In this document: positions 28,735 through 36,749 of the stretch, in pieces | Layout of the letters: each line of letters starts with the position of its first letter | How positions within the stretch are numbered: the first letter of the stretch is position 1 | From: Labilithrix sp. | GTDB lineage: Bacteria > Myxococcota > Polyangia > Polyangiales > Polyangiaceae | Assembly: GCA_028287035.1 (NCBI GenBank) | Contig: JAQBQL010000072.1 | Location: forward strand, 1-60,262 | Reading direction: 5' to 3' | DNA length: 60,262 bases | Program-made: the position numbers and the translations under genes | Notes under the pieces: generated by a model | Databases searched by the model: none | What the model saw: the letters and a program-made list of their open reading frames with translations, nothing else | What the model was told of the DNA's origin: nothing

Positions 28735-28858
28735 GCTTGAGCGCCCCCCCGGGCTCGCGTGTCCCGTCGAGTCGAACGGCGGCGCCCGGTCCGTCTTAAG
28801 GGGACACATCCGCCGGCGCTTCCTTCAGCGCGGCGCGGGCCGGCCGTTTGGACGAATC
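28735..28858. promoter_or_regulatory. Divergent promoter region of the c-di-GMP locus
   Basis: These 124 bases separate the two start codons of opposing c-di-GMP genes and must hold both promoters. I see no strong -35/-10 pair or palindrome in it; only a T/A-richer stretch around ccgtcttaagg (28791-28801) and gacgaatc just before the ATG at 28859. The PYP-like gene has no clear ribosome site. Confidence 0.35.
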
Positions 28859-29218
28859 ATGAACTTCTCGGACGAGGAAATCGCCAGCGCGCTCGACACC
28901 TGTGATGAAGGAGCGCTCGACGCGCTCGAGTTCGGCGTCATCCGCATGACGCAGGACGCGGTGGTGGTCGGGTACAACGCCTACGAATCGCGGATGGCCG
29001 GGCTCACGCCCTCGCGCGTCCTCGGCAAGCACTTCTTCACCGAGGTCGCGCCGTGCACCAACAACTACCTGGTGTCCTCCCGCTTCGAGGACTGCGCCTC
29101 GCTCGACGAGCAGCTGCCGTACGTCTTCACCCTCCGGATGCGGCCGAGGAAGGTCGAGCTGAGGCTCCTCAAGGCACGCGGCTCCGAGTTCCAGTACGTC
29201 CTCGTGAGGAATCGATGA
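28859..29218 (+). CDS. Photoactive yellow protein-like PAS protein
   Basis: A 119-residue single PAS domain that aligns along its full length with PYP of Halorhodospira. LDALEFGVIRM matches the PYP helix/strand; the chromophore-pocket residues are kept: Tyr39 (PYP Tyr42) and Glu43 (Glu46) in YNAYES, Cys66 (Cys69, the p-coumarate thioester) in EVAPCTNN, and Tyr88, Phe90 and Met94 (Tyr94, Phe96, Met100) in PYVFTLRM. PYP Arg52 is replaced by Leu. The stop overlaps the start of a diguanylate cyclase (ATGA at 29215-29218), so the two are stoichiometrically co-made. It could be a blue-light sensor or a Cys-based PAS sensor; no chromophore-synthesis gene (TAL, pCL) is in the window. Confidence 0.85.
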   Translation: MNFSDEEIASALDTCDEGALDALEFGVIRMTQDAVVVGYNAYESRMAGLTPSRVLGKHFFTEVAPCTNNYLVSSRFEDCASLDEQLPYVFTLRMRPRKVELRLLKARGSEFQYVLVRNR

Positions 29219-30531
29219 CCACGGCGGACTCCGAGGTGGACGAGCACGAGGCGCTCCTCGAGTTCGTCTACCTGTGTCCCGTCGGCATCGCCCAGCTCGA
29301 CGGCTCGGGCGAGGTGGCCATGATGAACCCGGTGGGCGCGCGGATCCTCATGGAGATCGCCGCGGAGCCGGTCATCGACAATTTCTTCGACGCGCTCGGC
29401 GCCCCCGGCAACGAGCTGCGGGCGCTCGTCGACGGCCTGAGCGCGGACCAGGGAACCGTCTGCGAGTCCCACCGCATCACGTTCGACCTGGCGCGCCGGG
29501 CCATTCCGCTGACCGTGAGCTTCACGCTCATCAAGCTCTCGCCTGCGCGCATCATGGCCGTCATCGCCGACGAGTCGCGATCGGCCGAACAGGAGCGAAC
29601 CGCACGTCGCGCCGAGCATCGCGTGAAGGCCGTCCTCGACGGCGTGCGCGACTACGCCATCTTCGGGCTCGATCGCGCCTGCCGGATCGAGTCGTGGAAC
29701 AAGTCGGCCGAGCGCCTCTTCGGTTATGCGGCGGACGAGGTCCTCGGGCGCGACTACCTCATGCTCTTCCCGCGCGACACCGCCTCGGGCGGGCGGCAGA
29801 AGGCGCTCTCCGAAGGTGCCGTCGCGACCGGGTGGGGCGAGGACGAGGGCTGGTGGGCGCGCAAGGAGACGACCCGCTTCTGGGGCAGCAGCGTCGTGTC
29901 CGTCGTCGAGGAGCAGGACGGCGCGCGCAGCGGCTTCATCGTGGTGACCCGTGACCTCACGCGCAAGAAGCGCGAGGAAGACGACCTCCGCGAGGCCGCG
30001 GCCAAGGACTTCCTCACCGGCCTCTACAACCGGCGAACGTTCGAGGACACGGCGCGCCAGGAGCTCCAGCGCTGGCAACGCGGTCGGGACCCGCTCTCGC
30101 TCCTCATGATCGACGCCGACCACTTCAAGCGTGTCAACGACACGCACGGGCACGCCGCCGGCGACGAGGTGCTGCGCGCGCTCGCCCGCGCGGTGCAGGA
30201 CCAGGTCCGGGAGCTCGACGTCGTGGCGCGGCTCGGCGGGGAAGAGTTCGTCGTGCTGATGCCCTCGACCGACGCGGTGGGCGCTCGCGCCGCCGCCGAA
30301 CGGATCCGCATGGCGGTCGAGGCCCTGCGGGTCCCGGGCCACGAGGGCGCGCTCATCCGCTTCACCGTGAGCGTCGGCATCGCGGAGGCGACGCGCGACG
30401 CCGCCTCCGTCGAGCTCCTGCTGCAGCGGTCCGACGAGGCACTCTACGAGGCCAAGCATCGCGGACGGAACCGCTGCGTCGTGGCCCATCCCGCCGACCC
30501 GCACGACTCGGCAAAACGTGCGGCGGGGTAG
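29215..30531 (+). CDS. PAS-PAS-GGDEF diguanylate cyclase
   Basis: A 438-residue cytoplasmic protein. PAS domain 1 is at about 13-115, PAS domain 2 at about 137-250 (YAIFGLDRACRIESWNKSAE) and the GGDEF domain at about 262-430. The active site GGEEF (341-345), the Asp of MIDADHFK, and the inhibitory site RELD (332-335, RxxD five residues before GGEEF) are all present, so it should make c-di-GMP from GTP with product feedback. The ATG at 29215 overlaps the PYP-like stop. With the divergent EAL protein it forms a synthesis/degradation pair. Confidence 0.93.
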   Translation: MTTADSEVDEHEALLEFVYLCPVGIAQLDGSGEVAMMNPVGARILMEIAAEPVIDNFFDALGAPGNELRALVDGLSADQGTVCESHRITFDLARRAIPLTVSFTLIKLSPARIMAVIADESRSAEQERTARRAEHRVKAVLDGVRDYAIFGLDRACRIESWNKSAERLFGYAADEVLGRDYLMLFPRDTASGGRQKALSEGAVATGWGEDEGWWARKETTRFWGSSVVSVVEEQDGARSGFIVVTRDLTRKKREEDDLREAAAKDFLTGLYNRRTFEDTARQELQRWQRGRDPLSLLMIDADHFKRVNDTHGHAAGDEVLRALARAVQDQVRELDVVARLGGEEFVVLMPSTDAVGARAAAERIRMAVEALRVPGHEGALIRFTVSVGIAEATRDAASVELLLQRSDEALYEAKHRGRNRCVVAHPADPHDSAKRAAG

Positions 30532-30570
30532 GGGGCGCACGCGGACGTCGATGGAACCCGGCGCTGCTGG

Positions 30571-30576
30571 TAGGTT
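30571..30576 (+). promoter_or_regulatory. Possible -10 box of a leaderless transcript
   Basis: TAGGTT ends 6 bases before the GTG at 30583, and there is no ribosome site. A -10 box here would put the transcript start at or next to the start codon. The same hexamer at the same distance occurs before 49226. Confidence 0.3.
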
Positions 30577-30582
30577 TGCTGC

Positions 30583-31104
30583 GTGACACAGGCGGAACGC
30601 CAGGAAGGCCACCTCGAGACGATCGCCTCGATCCGCGCCCAGGCGGACCAGCGCGTGGGGCATCACCAGCGCCTCGTCGAGCGGCTCGCGCAGCTCATCG
30701 GGCGTCCGCTCACGCTCTATCTCCTGCTGGCCGTCGTCGCCGTGTGGGTGGCCCTGAACCTGAGCCTGCAGAAGCCGCTCGACCCCTGGCCGTTCTTCGC
30801 GCTCCAGGGCGCCCTCGGTTTCTACGCAGCGCTCGCGACGACCATCGTGCTCACTGCCCAGAACCGCCAGCAGAAACACAGCGAGCAGAAGTCCTATCTC
30901 GAGCTCCAGGTGAATCTCTCGTCGGAGGAGAAGGCGGCGAAGATCATCGGCCTCCTCGAGGAGCTACGCAGGGACATGCCGAACGTCACGAAGCGTCGTG
31001 ACTCGGAGGCCGAACAGATGTCGCAGGCCGTGGACACGCGCGCGGTGTTCGACGAGCTCGAACGGCGCATGGGCATCGACGATGCTGCGCCCGGATCCAA
31101 GTAG
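30583..31104 (+). CDS. DUF1003 membrane protein
   Basis: A 173-residue protein with two close membrane helices (about 43-62, LTLYLLLAVVAVWVALNL; about 72-92, FFALQGALGFYAALATTIVL) followed by the conserved TAQNRQQKHSEQKSYLELQVN, the DUF1003 signature. The C-terminal half is a charged helix (LSSEEKAAKIIGLLEELRRDM). Function unknown; the family is often near stress genes. The GTG start is supported by TAGGTT just before it rather than by a Shine-Dalgarno site. Confidence 0.88.
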   Translation: MTQAERQEGHLETIASIRAQADQRVGHHQRLVERLAQLIGRPLTLYLLLAVVAVWVALNLSLQKPLDPWPFFALQGALGFYAALATTIVLTAQNRQQKHSEQKSYLELQVNLSSEEKAAKIIGLLEELRRDMPNVTKRRDSEAEQMSQAVDTRAVFDELERRMGIDDAAPGSK

Positions 31105-31179
31105 GCTCGGGAAACCGTGCGCGGCGCGATGCTCGCGCTCTGCGGCCCGTCTCCTCTTCAGCAGACGCGCGAGCGGTCC

Positions 31180-31185
31180 TATGTA
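31180..31185 (+). promoter_or_regulatory. Possible -10 box close to start codon
   Basis: TATGTA ends 6 bases before the ATG at 31192 with no ribosome site between. It fits the leaderless pattern seen at 30571 and 49213. Confidence 0.2.
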
Positions 31186-31191
31186 TCCTGC

Positions 31192-31773
31192 ATGGCAACC
31201 GACAAGAACAACGAGATCGTCACCAAGTACGTCACCGATGTCCACGCCCTCGTGGCTCACGGGCTGACCGCCATCGGGCGTCAGGCCGAGAACCTGAAGG
31301 ACGTCAGCCACCAGCAGGCGAAGCGCGCCGTCGACGCGTTCGTGGTGCTCCTGAAGAAGCAGGAAGGCCAGCTCGAGGCGCGCGTGAAGGCGCTCGGCGG
31401 CACCACCGCGCAGCCCGTGAAGGACGCAGTGTCCGCGGTCGCGGGCGTCGCGGCCGGCGTCATCAACGCCGTTCGCCCGTCCGAGACGGCGAAGAGCATC
31501 CGGGACGACCACACGTACTTCAACCACCTCGGCGTCGCGTACCTGATGCTCCACACGACGGCGAGCTCGCTGGGCGACGCGGAGACCACGCGGCTCGCCG
31601 AGACCGGCTACAGCGACATCACGAAGGCGATCATGCACATCAATCGCATCCTCCCGGGGATCGTGGTCGAGGAGCTCGCCGAGGACAAGGAGCTCCGCCC
31701 CGCCGACACGTCCGCGCAGACGCACCAGATGGTGAAGGCGGCCTGGTCGGGCGAGAGCCCCGAGACGCTCTAG
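31192..31773 (+). CDS. Helical protein of unknown function
   Basis: A 193-residue all-helical protein without signal or membrane segment. Residues about 10-65 form amphipathic helices (YVTDVHALVAHGLTAIGRQ, AKRAVDAFVVLLKKQEGQLE), a short small-residue helix follows, and about 100-175 is a four-helix-bundle-like half containing DHTYFNHLGVAYLMLHTTAS and ITKAIMHINRILPGIVVEEL. Acidic and His residues recur in the latter helices, so a ferritin-like bundle is conceivable, but no clear metal motif is seen. ATG 31192 is preferred over a start at 31117. Confidence 0.6.
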   Translation: MATDKNNEIVTKYVTDVHALVAHGLTAIGRQAENLKDVSHQQAKRAVDAFVVLLKKQEGQLEARVKALGGTTAQPVKDAVSAVAGVAAGVINAVRPSETAKSIRDDHTYFNHLGVAYLMLHTTASSLGDAETTRLAETGYSDITKAIMHINRILPGIVVEELAEDKELRPADTSAQTHQMVKAAWSGESPETL

Positions 31774-31844
31774 ACGGCGCAATGGCCGAAGGGGGGTCGG
31801 ACGTCCGCATGGACGCTCGACCTCCACCACGGTACGCGGGGCGC

Positions 31845-32930
31845 ATGACGCTCGCGCACTACGTCACGATGGGTCACTCCGGGCTCCGGGTCAGCCCGCT
31901 CTGCCTCGGCGCCATGACGTTCGGGAAGGACTGGGGGTGGGGCTCCGAACCCGAGGAAGCGACCCGCATTCTCGATGCGTACATCGATCGGGGCGGCAAC
32001 TTCATCGACACCGCGAACGGGTACACGAAGGGTCACTCCGAGGCGATCATCGGTGACCACCTCGCACACGATCGAAAGAAGCGCGACCGCATCGTCATCG
32101 GGACGAAGTTCGTGACCAACATGTTCACGGGCGACCCGAACGGCGGAGGCGCGAGCCGCAAGGCCATCATCGCGCAATGCGAAGAATCGCTCCGCCGTCT
32201 GCGGACCGATTACATCGATCTGTACTGGCTGCACGCCTGGGACAAGACCACACCGATCGAGGAGACGATGCGCGCCCTCGATACGCTCGTCGAGCAGGGC
32301 AAGGTCCGCTACCTGGGCTTCAGCGATACTCCGGCGTGGAAGGTGGCACAGGCGCAAACGATGGCGCTCCTCCGCAGCTGGTCGCCGCTCGTGGCGTTGC
32401 AGATCGAGTATTCGCTGCTGCAGCGCACGGTGGAGGGCGAGCTCGTGCCCATGGCGCAGGAGCTCGGCCTGGGCATCACGCCGTGGGGGCCGCTCCGAGG
32501 CGGCGCCTTGAGCGGCAAGTACAAACGTGCGGACAGCGGCAAGCACGAGGCAGGACGCGGCGCACGCGTGACGAGCTACCTCGACGACCGCACGTTCGAC
32601 CTTCTCGACATGATGGAGACGATCGCGAACGAGCTTGGCAGCACCGTGCCGCGCATCGCGCTCTCCTGGGTCCAGGGCCGGCCGGGCGTCACCTCGACGA
32701 TCATCGGCGCGCGGACGATGGAGCAGCTCGATGACAACGTCGGCGCGCTCGACGTGAAGCTGACGCCCGAGCAGGTCGCGGCGCTCGACCTCGCGACCGC
32801 TCCGACGCTTCCGTTCCCCAGCGACATGCTCGCTGCGGTCCCGGCGTTCGCGTGGGGCGGTACCACGATCAACGGCCAGTCGTCGAAAGCGTGGGCGCTG
32901 GCACCGCAGAACGACAGCGAACGGTTCTGA
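31845..32930 (+). CDS. Aldo/keto reductase
   Basis: A 361-residue NAD(P)H-dependent TIM-barrel oxidoreductase. The catalytic tetrad is visible: Asp and Tyr in FIDTANGYTKG, Lys in IGTKF and His in LYWLHAWD. The cofactor-binding end is PGVTSTIIGART, followed by LDDNVGALDVKLTPEQ. The family reduces aldehydes and ketones, often toxic carbonyls made under oxidative stress. ATG 31845 (MTLAHYVTMG) gives the normal family start; an ATG at 31782 adds 21 residues. It is convergent with the DUF2382 operon and separated from it by a strong terminator. Confidence 0.92.
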   Translation: MTLAHYVTMGHSGLRVSPLCLGAMTFGKDWGWGSEPEEATRILDAYIDRGGNFIDTANGYTKGHSEAIIGDHLAHDRKKRDRIVIGTKFVTNMFTGDPNGGGASRKAIIAQCEESLRRLRTDYIDLYWLHAWDKTTPIEETMRALDTLVEQGKVRYLGFSDTPAWKVAQAQTMALLRSWSPLVALQIEYSLLQRTVEGELVPMAQELGLGITPWGPLRGGALSGKYKRADSGKHEAGRGARVTSYLDDRTFDLLDMMETIANELGSTVPRIALSWVQGRPGVTSTIIGARTMEQLDDNVGALDVKLTPEQVAALDLATAPTLPFPSDMLAAVPAFAWGGTTINGQSSKAWALAPQNDSERF

Positions 32931-32938
32931 GCGTCACA

Positions 32939-32980
32939 AAAACGGAAACGGCCCCCTCCGGGAACACCCGGAGGGGGCCG
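32939..32980 (-). terminator. Rho-independent terminator of the PRC/OmpA/DUF2382 operon
   Basis: A perfect 14-bp stem (CGGCCCCCTCCGGG at 32949-32962 with its complement at 32967-32980) closes a 4-base loop. On the minus strand it is followed by a T-rich tract (tttccgtttt), a canonical intrinsic terminator just after the stop at 32999. It may also stop transcription from the aldo/keto reductase side. Confidence 0.85.
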
Positions 32981-32998
32981 AGGCCGTCGTTCACGCGT

Positions 32999-33874
32999 TC
33001 AGGCGCCGGTGACCTTCGTCCACGCGTGCTGCACGGCTTCCTTGAAGTGCTCCCAGGAGCCGGGGTTCTTCTCCTCCCACGCGCTCCGTGCGTTCGGCTC
33101 GACGTCGGACCACGACTTCCCCGCGAAGCGAGCGTCGTGACGCATGTGGTGGCCGAACTTGTAGGCCGGCGCGTACTGCTCGTAGGCGCGACCCGAGCTC
33201 GCGAACCGCTGGTCGTAGTGCTGCTTGTACGCGGTGTTGTCGTAGTCGATGTTCTCGACGGTCACGTCCGTGTGCTTGACGGAGTCGCGGATCGTCTCGG
33301 TGCGCTGCGTGGCATCCTTCCGGATCACGATCTCTTCGACGACGCGAGCGGTCTTGGCGACGACTGCCTCCTCGGAGCGCGCCGTGACCTCGACCGAGCG
33401 GTCCCGCATGTTGGCAACGTCCGTGGCGTCGACGGCGCGGTTCACGGGGCGACGCTCCACCGAGACGTGCTCCTCGCGGAGCGAGACGTTCTCCTGCACC
33501 GGCGTCGACGTCACGTGGGTCTCGACCTTCACGCCGCCTGCCCCGACTTCGCGCTTGCCCACGCGGAGGAATTCCTGGACGACGGGCAGGACCTGCTCCG
33601 CCGACGCCGTCCCCGTCGCTGCTGCGCCGGCCACGTTGGCCCGGCGCTGCCCGAACATCACGACGTGATTCCCGAGCGAGACGTCGGTCGCGGGGATCGT
33701 CTTCCCGTTGTCGAGAAGCAGCGTCGTCACGCGCCCCTGGGACGTGTCCACGAGGAGCTCCTTGATGACGCCCAGCTGCTGTCCGGAGGAGTCCTGGAGC
33801 GGCCAGCCGCGGACGTCCTGCGCCTTGTCGGTGAGTTCGTAGTCGTGGAGCTGCGAGTAGGGGACGTTGCTCAT
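32999..33874 (-). CDS. PRC-barrel / DUF2382 stress protein
   Basis: A 291-residue soluble protein. A PRC-barrel-like domain at about 20-75 (VRGWPLQDSSGQQLGVIKEL, TTLLLDNGKTIPA) is followed by a DUF2382 (YsnF/AvaK) repeat at about 125-210 (VQENVSLREEHVSVERRPVN, VVEEIVIRKDATQRTETIRD), then a Tyr/His-rich C-terminus (YDNTAYKQHYDQRFAS to KFGHHMRHDA). Members are induced by desiccation, radiation and general stress. Last gene of a minus-strand operon with OmpA and a second DUF2382 gene. Confidence 0.88.
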   Translation of the reverse strand: MSNVPYSQLHDYELTDKAQDVRGWPLQDSSGQQLGVIKELLVDTSQGRVTTLLLDNGKTIPATDVSLGNHVVMFGQRRANVAGAAATGTASAEQVLPVVQEFLRVGKREVGAGGVKVETHVTSTPVQENVSLREEHVSVERRPVNRAVDATDVANMRDRSVEVTARSEEAVVAKTARVVEEIVIRKDATQRTETIRDSVKHTDVTVENIDYDNTAYKQHYDQRFASSGRAYEQYAPAYKFGHHMRHDARFAGKSWSDVEPNARSAWEEKNPGSWEHFKEAVQHAWTKVTGA

Positions 33875-33916
33875 TGTACGGTTCCTTGTTGTTGAAGATG
33901 CGTTGACGCTTCGCGA

Positions 33917-34531
33917 TTACTTCTTCGGCTGGACTTCGGTGCGCCGGTTCTTGGACCAGCACGCTTCGTCGTTGGCCGCACACAGGAGATGGTTGTCGCC
34001 GTAGCTCACGACGTTGAGCTGCGCCGGCGTCACGCCGCGACCGGTGAGCTCCTGGGCGACGGCGCGGGCTCGCTTGTCGGCGAGATCGTCGTTGTGAGCG
34101 GCCGCGCCACGCTGGTCGGCATTCCCTTCGATGGTGAGCTTCATCGACCGATCGGCGCGCAGGCAGCGGGCCACCCGCTCGAGCCCCTGCTTCTGCGCGG
34201 AATCGAGCTCGGCCGAGTCGGTGGCGAAGTGGGCCGTCGCGGTGGAGCAGATCGACGTGCTCGCGTCGATGCCACGACACGCCGAATCGATGCACAGCTC
34301 CTTGGCGGCGCATTCCTGGTCGCCCTTGCACGTCTTCGCGCTTGTCGTGGTAGCGCGATCCGTCGGCGTCGCCGCGACGACTGCGGGCGTGCCGTCGTTG
34401 ACTGCGCGGGCGGCATCGTCCCCTCGCGAGCGGAGCAGAACGAACAGGAGCAGGGCCGCGACGAGGAGCCCGAGCACCCAGATCCACCACGCCGGCAAGC
34501 CGGACTTCTTCTGAACAGGAATATTCGCCAT
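33917..34531 (-). CDS. OmpA-family protein with N-terminal membrane anchor
   Basis: A 204-residue protein. One N-terminal helix (about 14-33, AWWIWVLGLLVAALLLFVLL) and a Thr/Ala-rich linker lead to a Cys-containing stretch (CKGDQECAAKELCIDSACRG, likely disulfides) and an OmpA-like peptidoglycan-binding domain (about 100-200) with IEGNADQRGAAAHNDDLADKRARA and a C-terminal NRRTEVQ. It should bind peptidoglycan non-covalently from the inner membrane. It sits between two DUF2382 genes, so an envelope-stress role is plausible. Confidence 0.88.
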   Translation of the reverse strand: MANIPVQKKSGLPAWWIWVLGLLVAALLLFVLLRSRGDDAARAVNDGTPAVVAATPTDRATTTSAKTCKGDQECAAKELCIDSACRGIDASTSICSTATAHFATDSAELDSAQKQGLERVARCLRADRSMKLTIEGNADQRGAAAHNDDLADKRARAVAQELTGRGVTPAQLNVVSYGDNHLLCAANDEACWSKNRRTEVQPKK

Positions 34532-34563
34532 GGCGGTCGTTTGCCTTCTTGGATATGCGCGCT

Positions 34564-34977
34564 TCAGCGAGTGACGACGTCCGAGTCGTCACTCTGTTCG
34601 ATATCGGCCACTTCACGACGGAGCGGGACGTCGGCTGAAACGCGCTCGTTCGTGACGCTCTTCGTGATCCGGATTTCTTCCTTGAGAACGAACCGCTTCT
34701 CGACGACCAGAACCTCCTCGACGACGGAGATGATGGTGACGTCGCCTTCCACGCGAGGCGCGATGGGTCCCGGCACGGGCGTTCCCACGGGAACGCGCTC
34801 GACGCGGACATCCTCGAGGCGAACCACCTCCTCGACGTGGGCCATCTCGGTCACGACATGCGTGTTGACGCGGACGCGACCCGTCTCCGAGCTGATCTTC
34901 TCGACGTGCAGCTCTTCGCGCATGATCGGGATCACACCCACGGACGAAGCTGCGGGACCGGTCGGAGGGCTGGGCAC
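34564..34977 (-). CDS. DUF2382 (YsnF/AvaK-type) stress protein
   Basis: A 137-residue protein carrying two DUF2382 half-repeats: IPIMREELHVEKISSETGRV with HVEEVVRLEDVRVERVPVG, and VVEEVLVVEKRFVLKEEIRI with ADVPLRREVADIEQ. The start is taken as GTG 34977 so as to include the conserved IPIMREE strand; an ATG at 34923 would cut it. There is no signal or membrane segment. It is 32 bases upstream of the OmpA gene in the same operon. Function unknown beyond a stress link. Confidence 0.75.
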   Translation of the reverse strand: MPSPPTGPAASSVGVIPIMREELHVEKISSETGRVRVNTHVVTEMAHVEEVVRLEDVRVERVPVGTPVPGPIAPRVEGDVTIISVVEEVLVVEKRFVLKEEIRITKSVTNERVSADVPLRREVADIEQSDDSDVVTR

Positions 34978-35218
34978 GCGGCGCCTCAAGCAACGGAGGT
35001 ACCAACGCAGCACCCCGTCAGGGCGCCGCCGGGCGTGGTGCGCGGGAAACGCGCGGTACGCGCGTGACCCCGTTTCGACTCGGTTAACTTTGGCGCGTTC
35101 CAGCGGCGCGGCGCCCGCCGCAGGACGCACCACACGGGCACGTGCGAGGCGCGCATGCCGAGCTCCTTCGCGGCCGCACGGCCCGTGGCTCGCGCCCGAT
35201 CGAACGACTGCGCCGCGT

Positions 35219-35235
35219 CGTTGCGTTACGCAACG
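35219..35235. repeat. Short perfect inverted repeat
   Basis: CGTTGCG-tta-CGCAACG lies in the 289-base gene-free stretch 34978-35266, downstream of the 35267 gene and upstream of the DUF2382 operon. It has no T-run. It could be an operator or a weak terminator; the rest of that stretch shows nothing clear. Confidence 0.35.
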
Positions 35236-35266
35236 CGCGGCGAGCGCCCGGAGCACGGACGAGACA

Positions 35267-35536
35267 TCACGACGCGATGTCGAGCGCGTGCTCCGACAGC
35301 TCGGCCATCGCCGCGTCCACCCACGCGATGGGCGGGCGCGTCCGGATCTGGAAGGCCGAGGCGACGAGGCGCCGGTCGTCGTCGAGCAGGACGACGTACC
35401 GCGGTCGGCCGAAGAGCACGTGGGCGTCCATCACCTCGCCGGGCAGCCATTCCGCGCCCGGACCGCCCGAAGAGCGGGACGTGAGGAGGACGTGAACCCG
35501 GTCGCCCGTGACGTGCTTGAAGGTAGCGTTGCTCAT
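35267..35536 (-). CDS. Small SH3-like protein of unknown function
   Basis: An 89-residue protein starting MSNATFKHVTGDRVHVLLTS. Short beta strands with conserved-looking WLPGEVMDAHVLFGRPRYVVLLD suggest a small barrel. ATG 35536 is preferred over one at 35587. It lies between the old yellow enzyme gene and the DUF2382 operon, transcribed toward the latter. No known domain. Confidence 0.5.
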   Translation of the reverse strand: MSNATFKHVTGDRVHVLLTSRSSGGPGAEWLPGEVMDAHVLFGRPRYVVLLDDDRRLVASAFQIRTRPPIAWVDAAMAELSEHALDIAS

Positions 35537-35614
35537 GACGCGACTCTGGGGGCTCCTGGTCGCCCATTCAGTGGAGAGAATAGACACGGGTACCCAGCTA
35601 CGCTCGTCTCAGGC

Positions 35615-36682
35615 TCACCACGCGCGGGCGTACTGCACGGGCGCAGGGAGCTTCACCCGGAGCTCCTTCGCCGCGCGCACCGGCCAGTAGGGGTCGCGGA
35701 GGAGCTCGCGCGCGAGCAGCACCAGGTCCGCCTGCTCGGTTCGGATGATGGTGTCCGCCTGTGCCGCGCTCGTGATCATTCCGACCGCGCCGGTCTTCAC
35801 GCCGGTGCGCCTCCGGATCTCGGCGGCGAAGCGGGTCTGGTAGCCGGCACCCACCGGGATCTTCGGCGCGGCGAGGTTGCCGCCGCTCGACACATCCACG
35901 AGCGCCACCTCCTTCGCGAGGCTCTCCACGAGGGCGACCGATTGCTCGAGGTCCCAGCCCGGTCCGTCGCTCTCCTCGGCCCAGTCGGTCGCCGAGATGC
36001 GGAGGAGCACGGGGACGCGCTCCGGGACCCTGTTCCGCACCTCGCGGACCACGCGCTGCGTGAAACGGATGCGGTTGTCGAAGGAGCCGCCGTACTCGTC
36101 GGTCCGCTGGTTGGAGATGGGCGAGAGGAACTCGTGCAGCAGGTAGCCGTGCGCGCCATGGATCTCGAGGACCTCGAATCCCGCCTCCACCGCCCGCGCC
36201 GCGGCAGCGCCGAACGCCGCGACCACCTCGTCGATCTGCGCCGCCGTCATCGCCGCAGGAACCGGGTAATCGTGGTCGAACCGGATGGCGGACGGCCCTA
36301 GAGTCTCCCAGCCGCCGTCGTCGATCGCGAGGCCCTTGCCCCCCTCCCAGGGAGCGGACGTGCTCGCCTTGCGACCGGCGTGCGCGAGCTGGATCGCGGG
36401 TGCCGCCCCCTGCTCGCGCACGAAGCGGGCGACCTTCCCCCAGGCCTCCGCCTGGGCGTCGTTCCAGATGCCGCTGTCGCCCGGGGTGATGCGGCCGCGA
36501 GCCTCGACGGCCGACGCCTCGACGACGACCAGCCCGGCCCCGCCGACCGCCCGGCTACCGAGATGGACGAGATGCCACGACGTGGGGAGTCCTTCCTCTG
36601 CGGAGTACTGGCACATCGGCGATACGGCGATCCGGTTCTTCAGGTGAACGCCGGCGAGATCGAGGGTGTCGAAGAGGCTCAT
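35615..36682 (-). CDS. Old yellow enzyme (YqjM-type NADH:flavin oxidoreductase)
   Basis: A 355-residue FMN-dependent ene-reductase. The start MSLFDTLDLAGVHLKNRIAV is typical; SPMCQYSAEEG carries the YqjM-class regulatory Cys24 and Tyr26; the substrate-anion pair is in EIHGAHGYLLHEFLSP and FMN contacts are in the C-terminal TGAVGMITSAAQA. These enzymes reduce activated C=C bonds with NADPH and serve in oxidative stress and detoxification. ATG 36682 is used. It is divergent from the DDAH-like operon, with only 67 bases between. Confidence 0.93.
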   Translation of the reverse strand: MSLFDTLDLAGVHLKNRIAVSPMCQYSAEEGLPTSWHLVHLGSRAVGGAGLVVVEASAVEARGRITPGDSGIWNDAQAEAWGKVARFVREQGAAPAIQLAHAGRKASTSAPWEGGKGLAIDDGGWETLGPSAIRFDHDYPVPAAMTAAQIDEVVAAFGAAAARAVEAGFEVLEIHGAHGYLLHEFLSPISNQRTDEYGGSFDNRIRFTQRVVREVRNRVPERVPVLLRISATDWAEESDGPGWDLEQSVALVESLAKEVALVDVSSGGNLAAPKIPVGAGYQTRFAAEIRRRTGVKTGAVGMITSAAQADTIIRTEQADLVLLARELLRDPYWPVRAAKELRVKLPAPVQYARAW

Positions 36683-36749
36683 GAGGGTTTCCCTCCGATG
36701 CTCGGGCGCCGCAGGCGTCGCGGGATCGACCGTTGCACGAGCGTCGCGC

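Noticed and set aside
26011..28740. A 909-codon open frame antisense to the lipid kinase and EAL genes
   Set aside because: Shadow of two well-defined genes; composition is His/Arg/Asp/Leu biased with no motifs.
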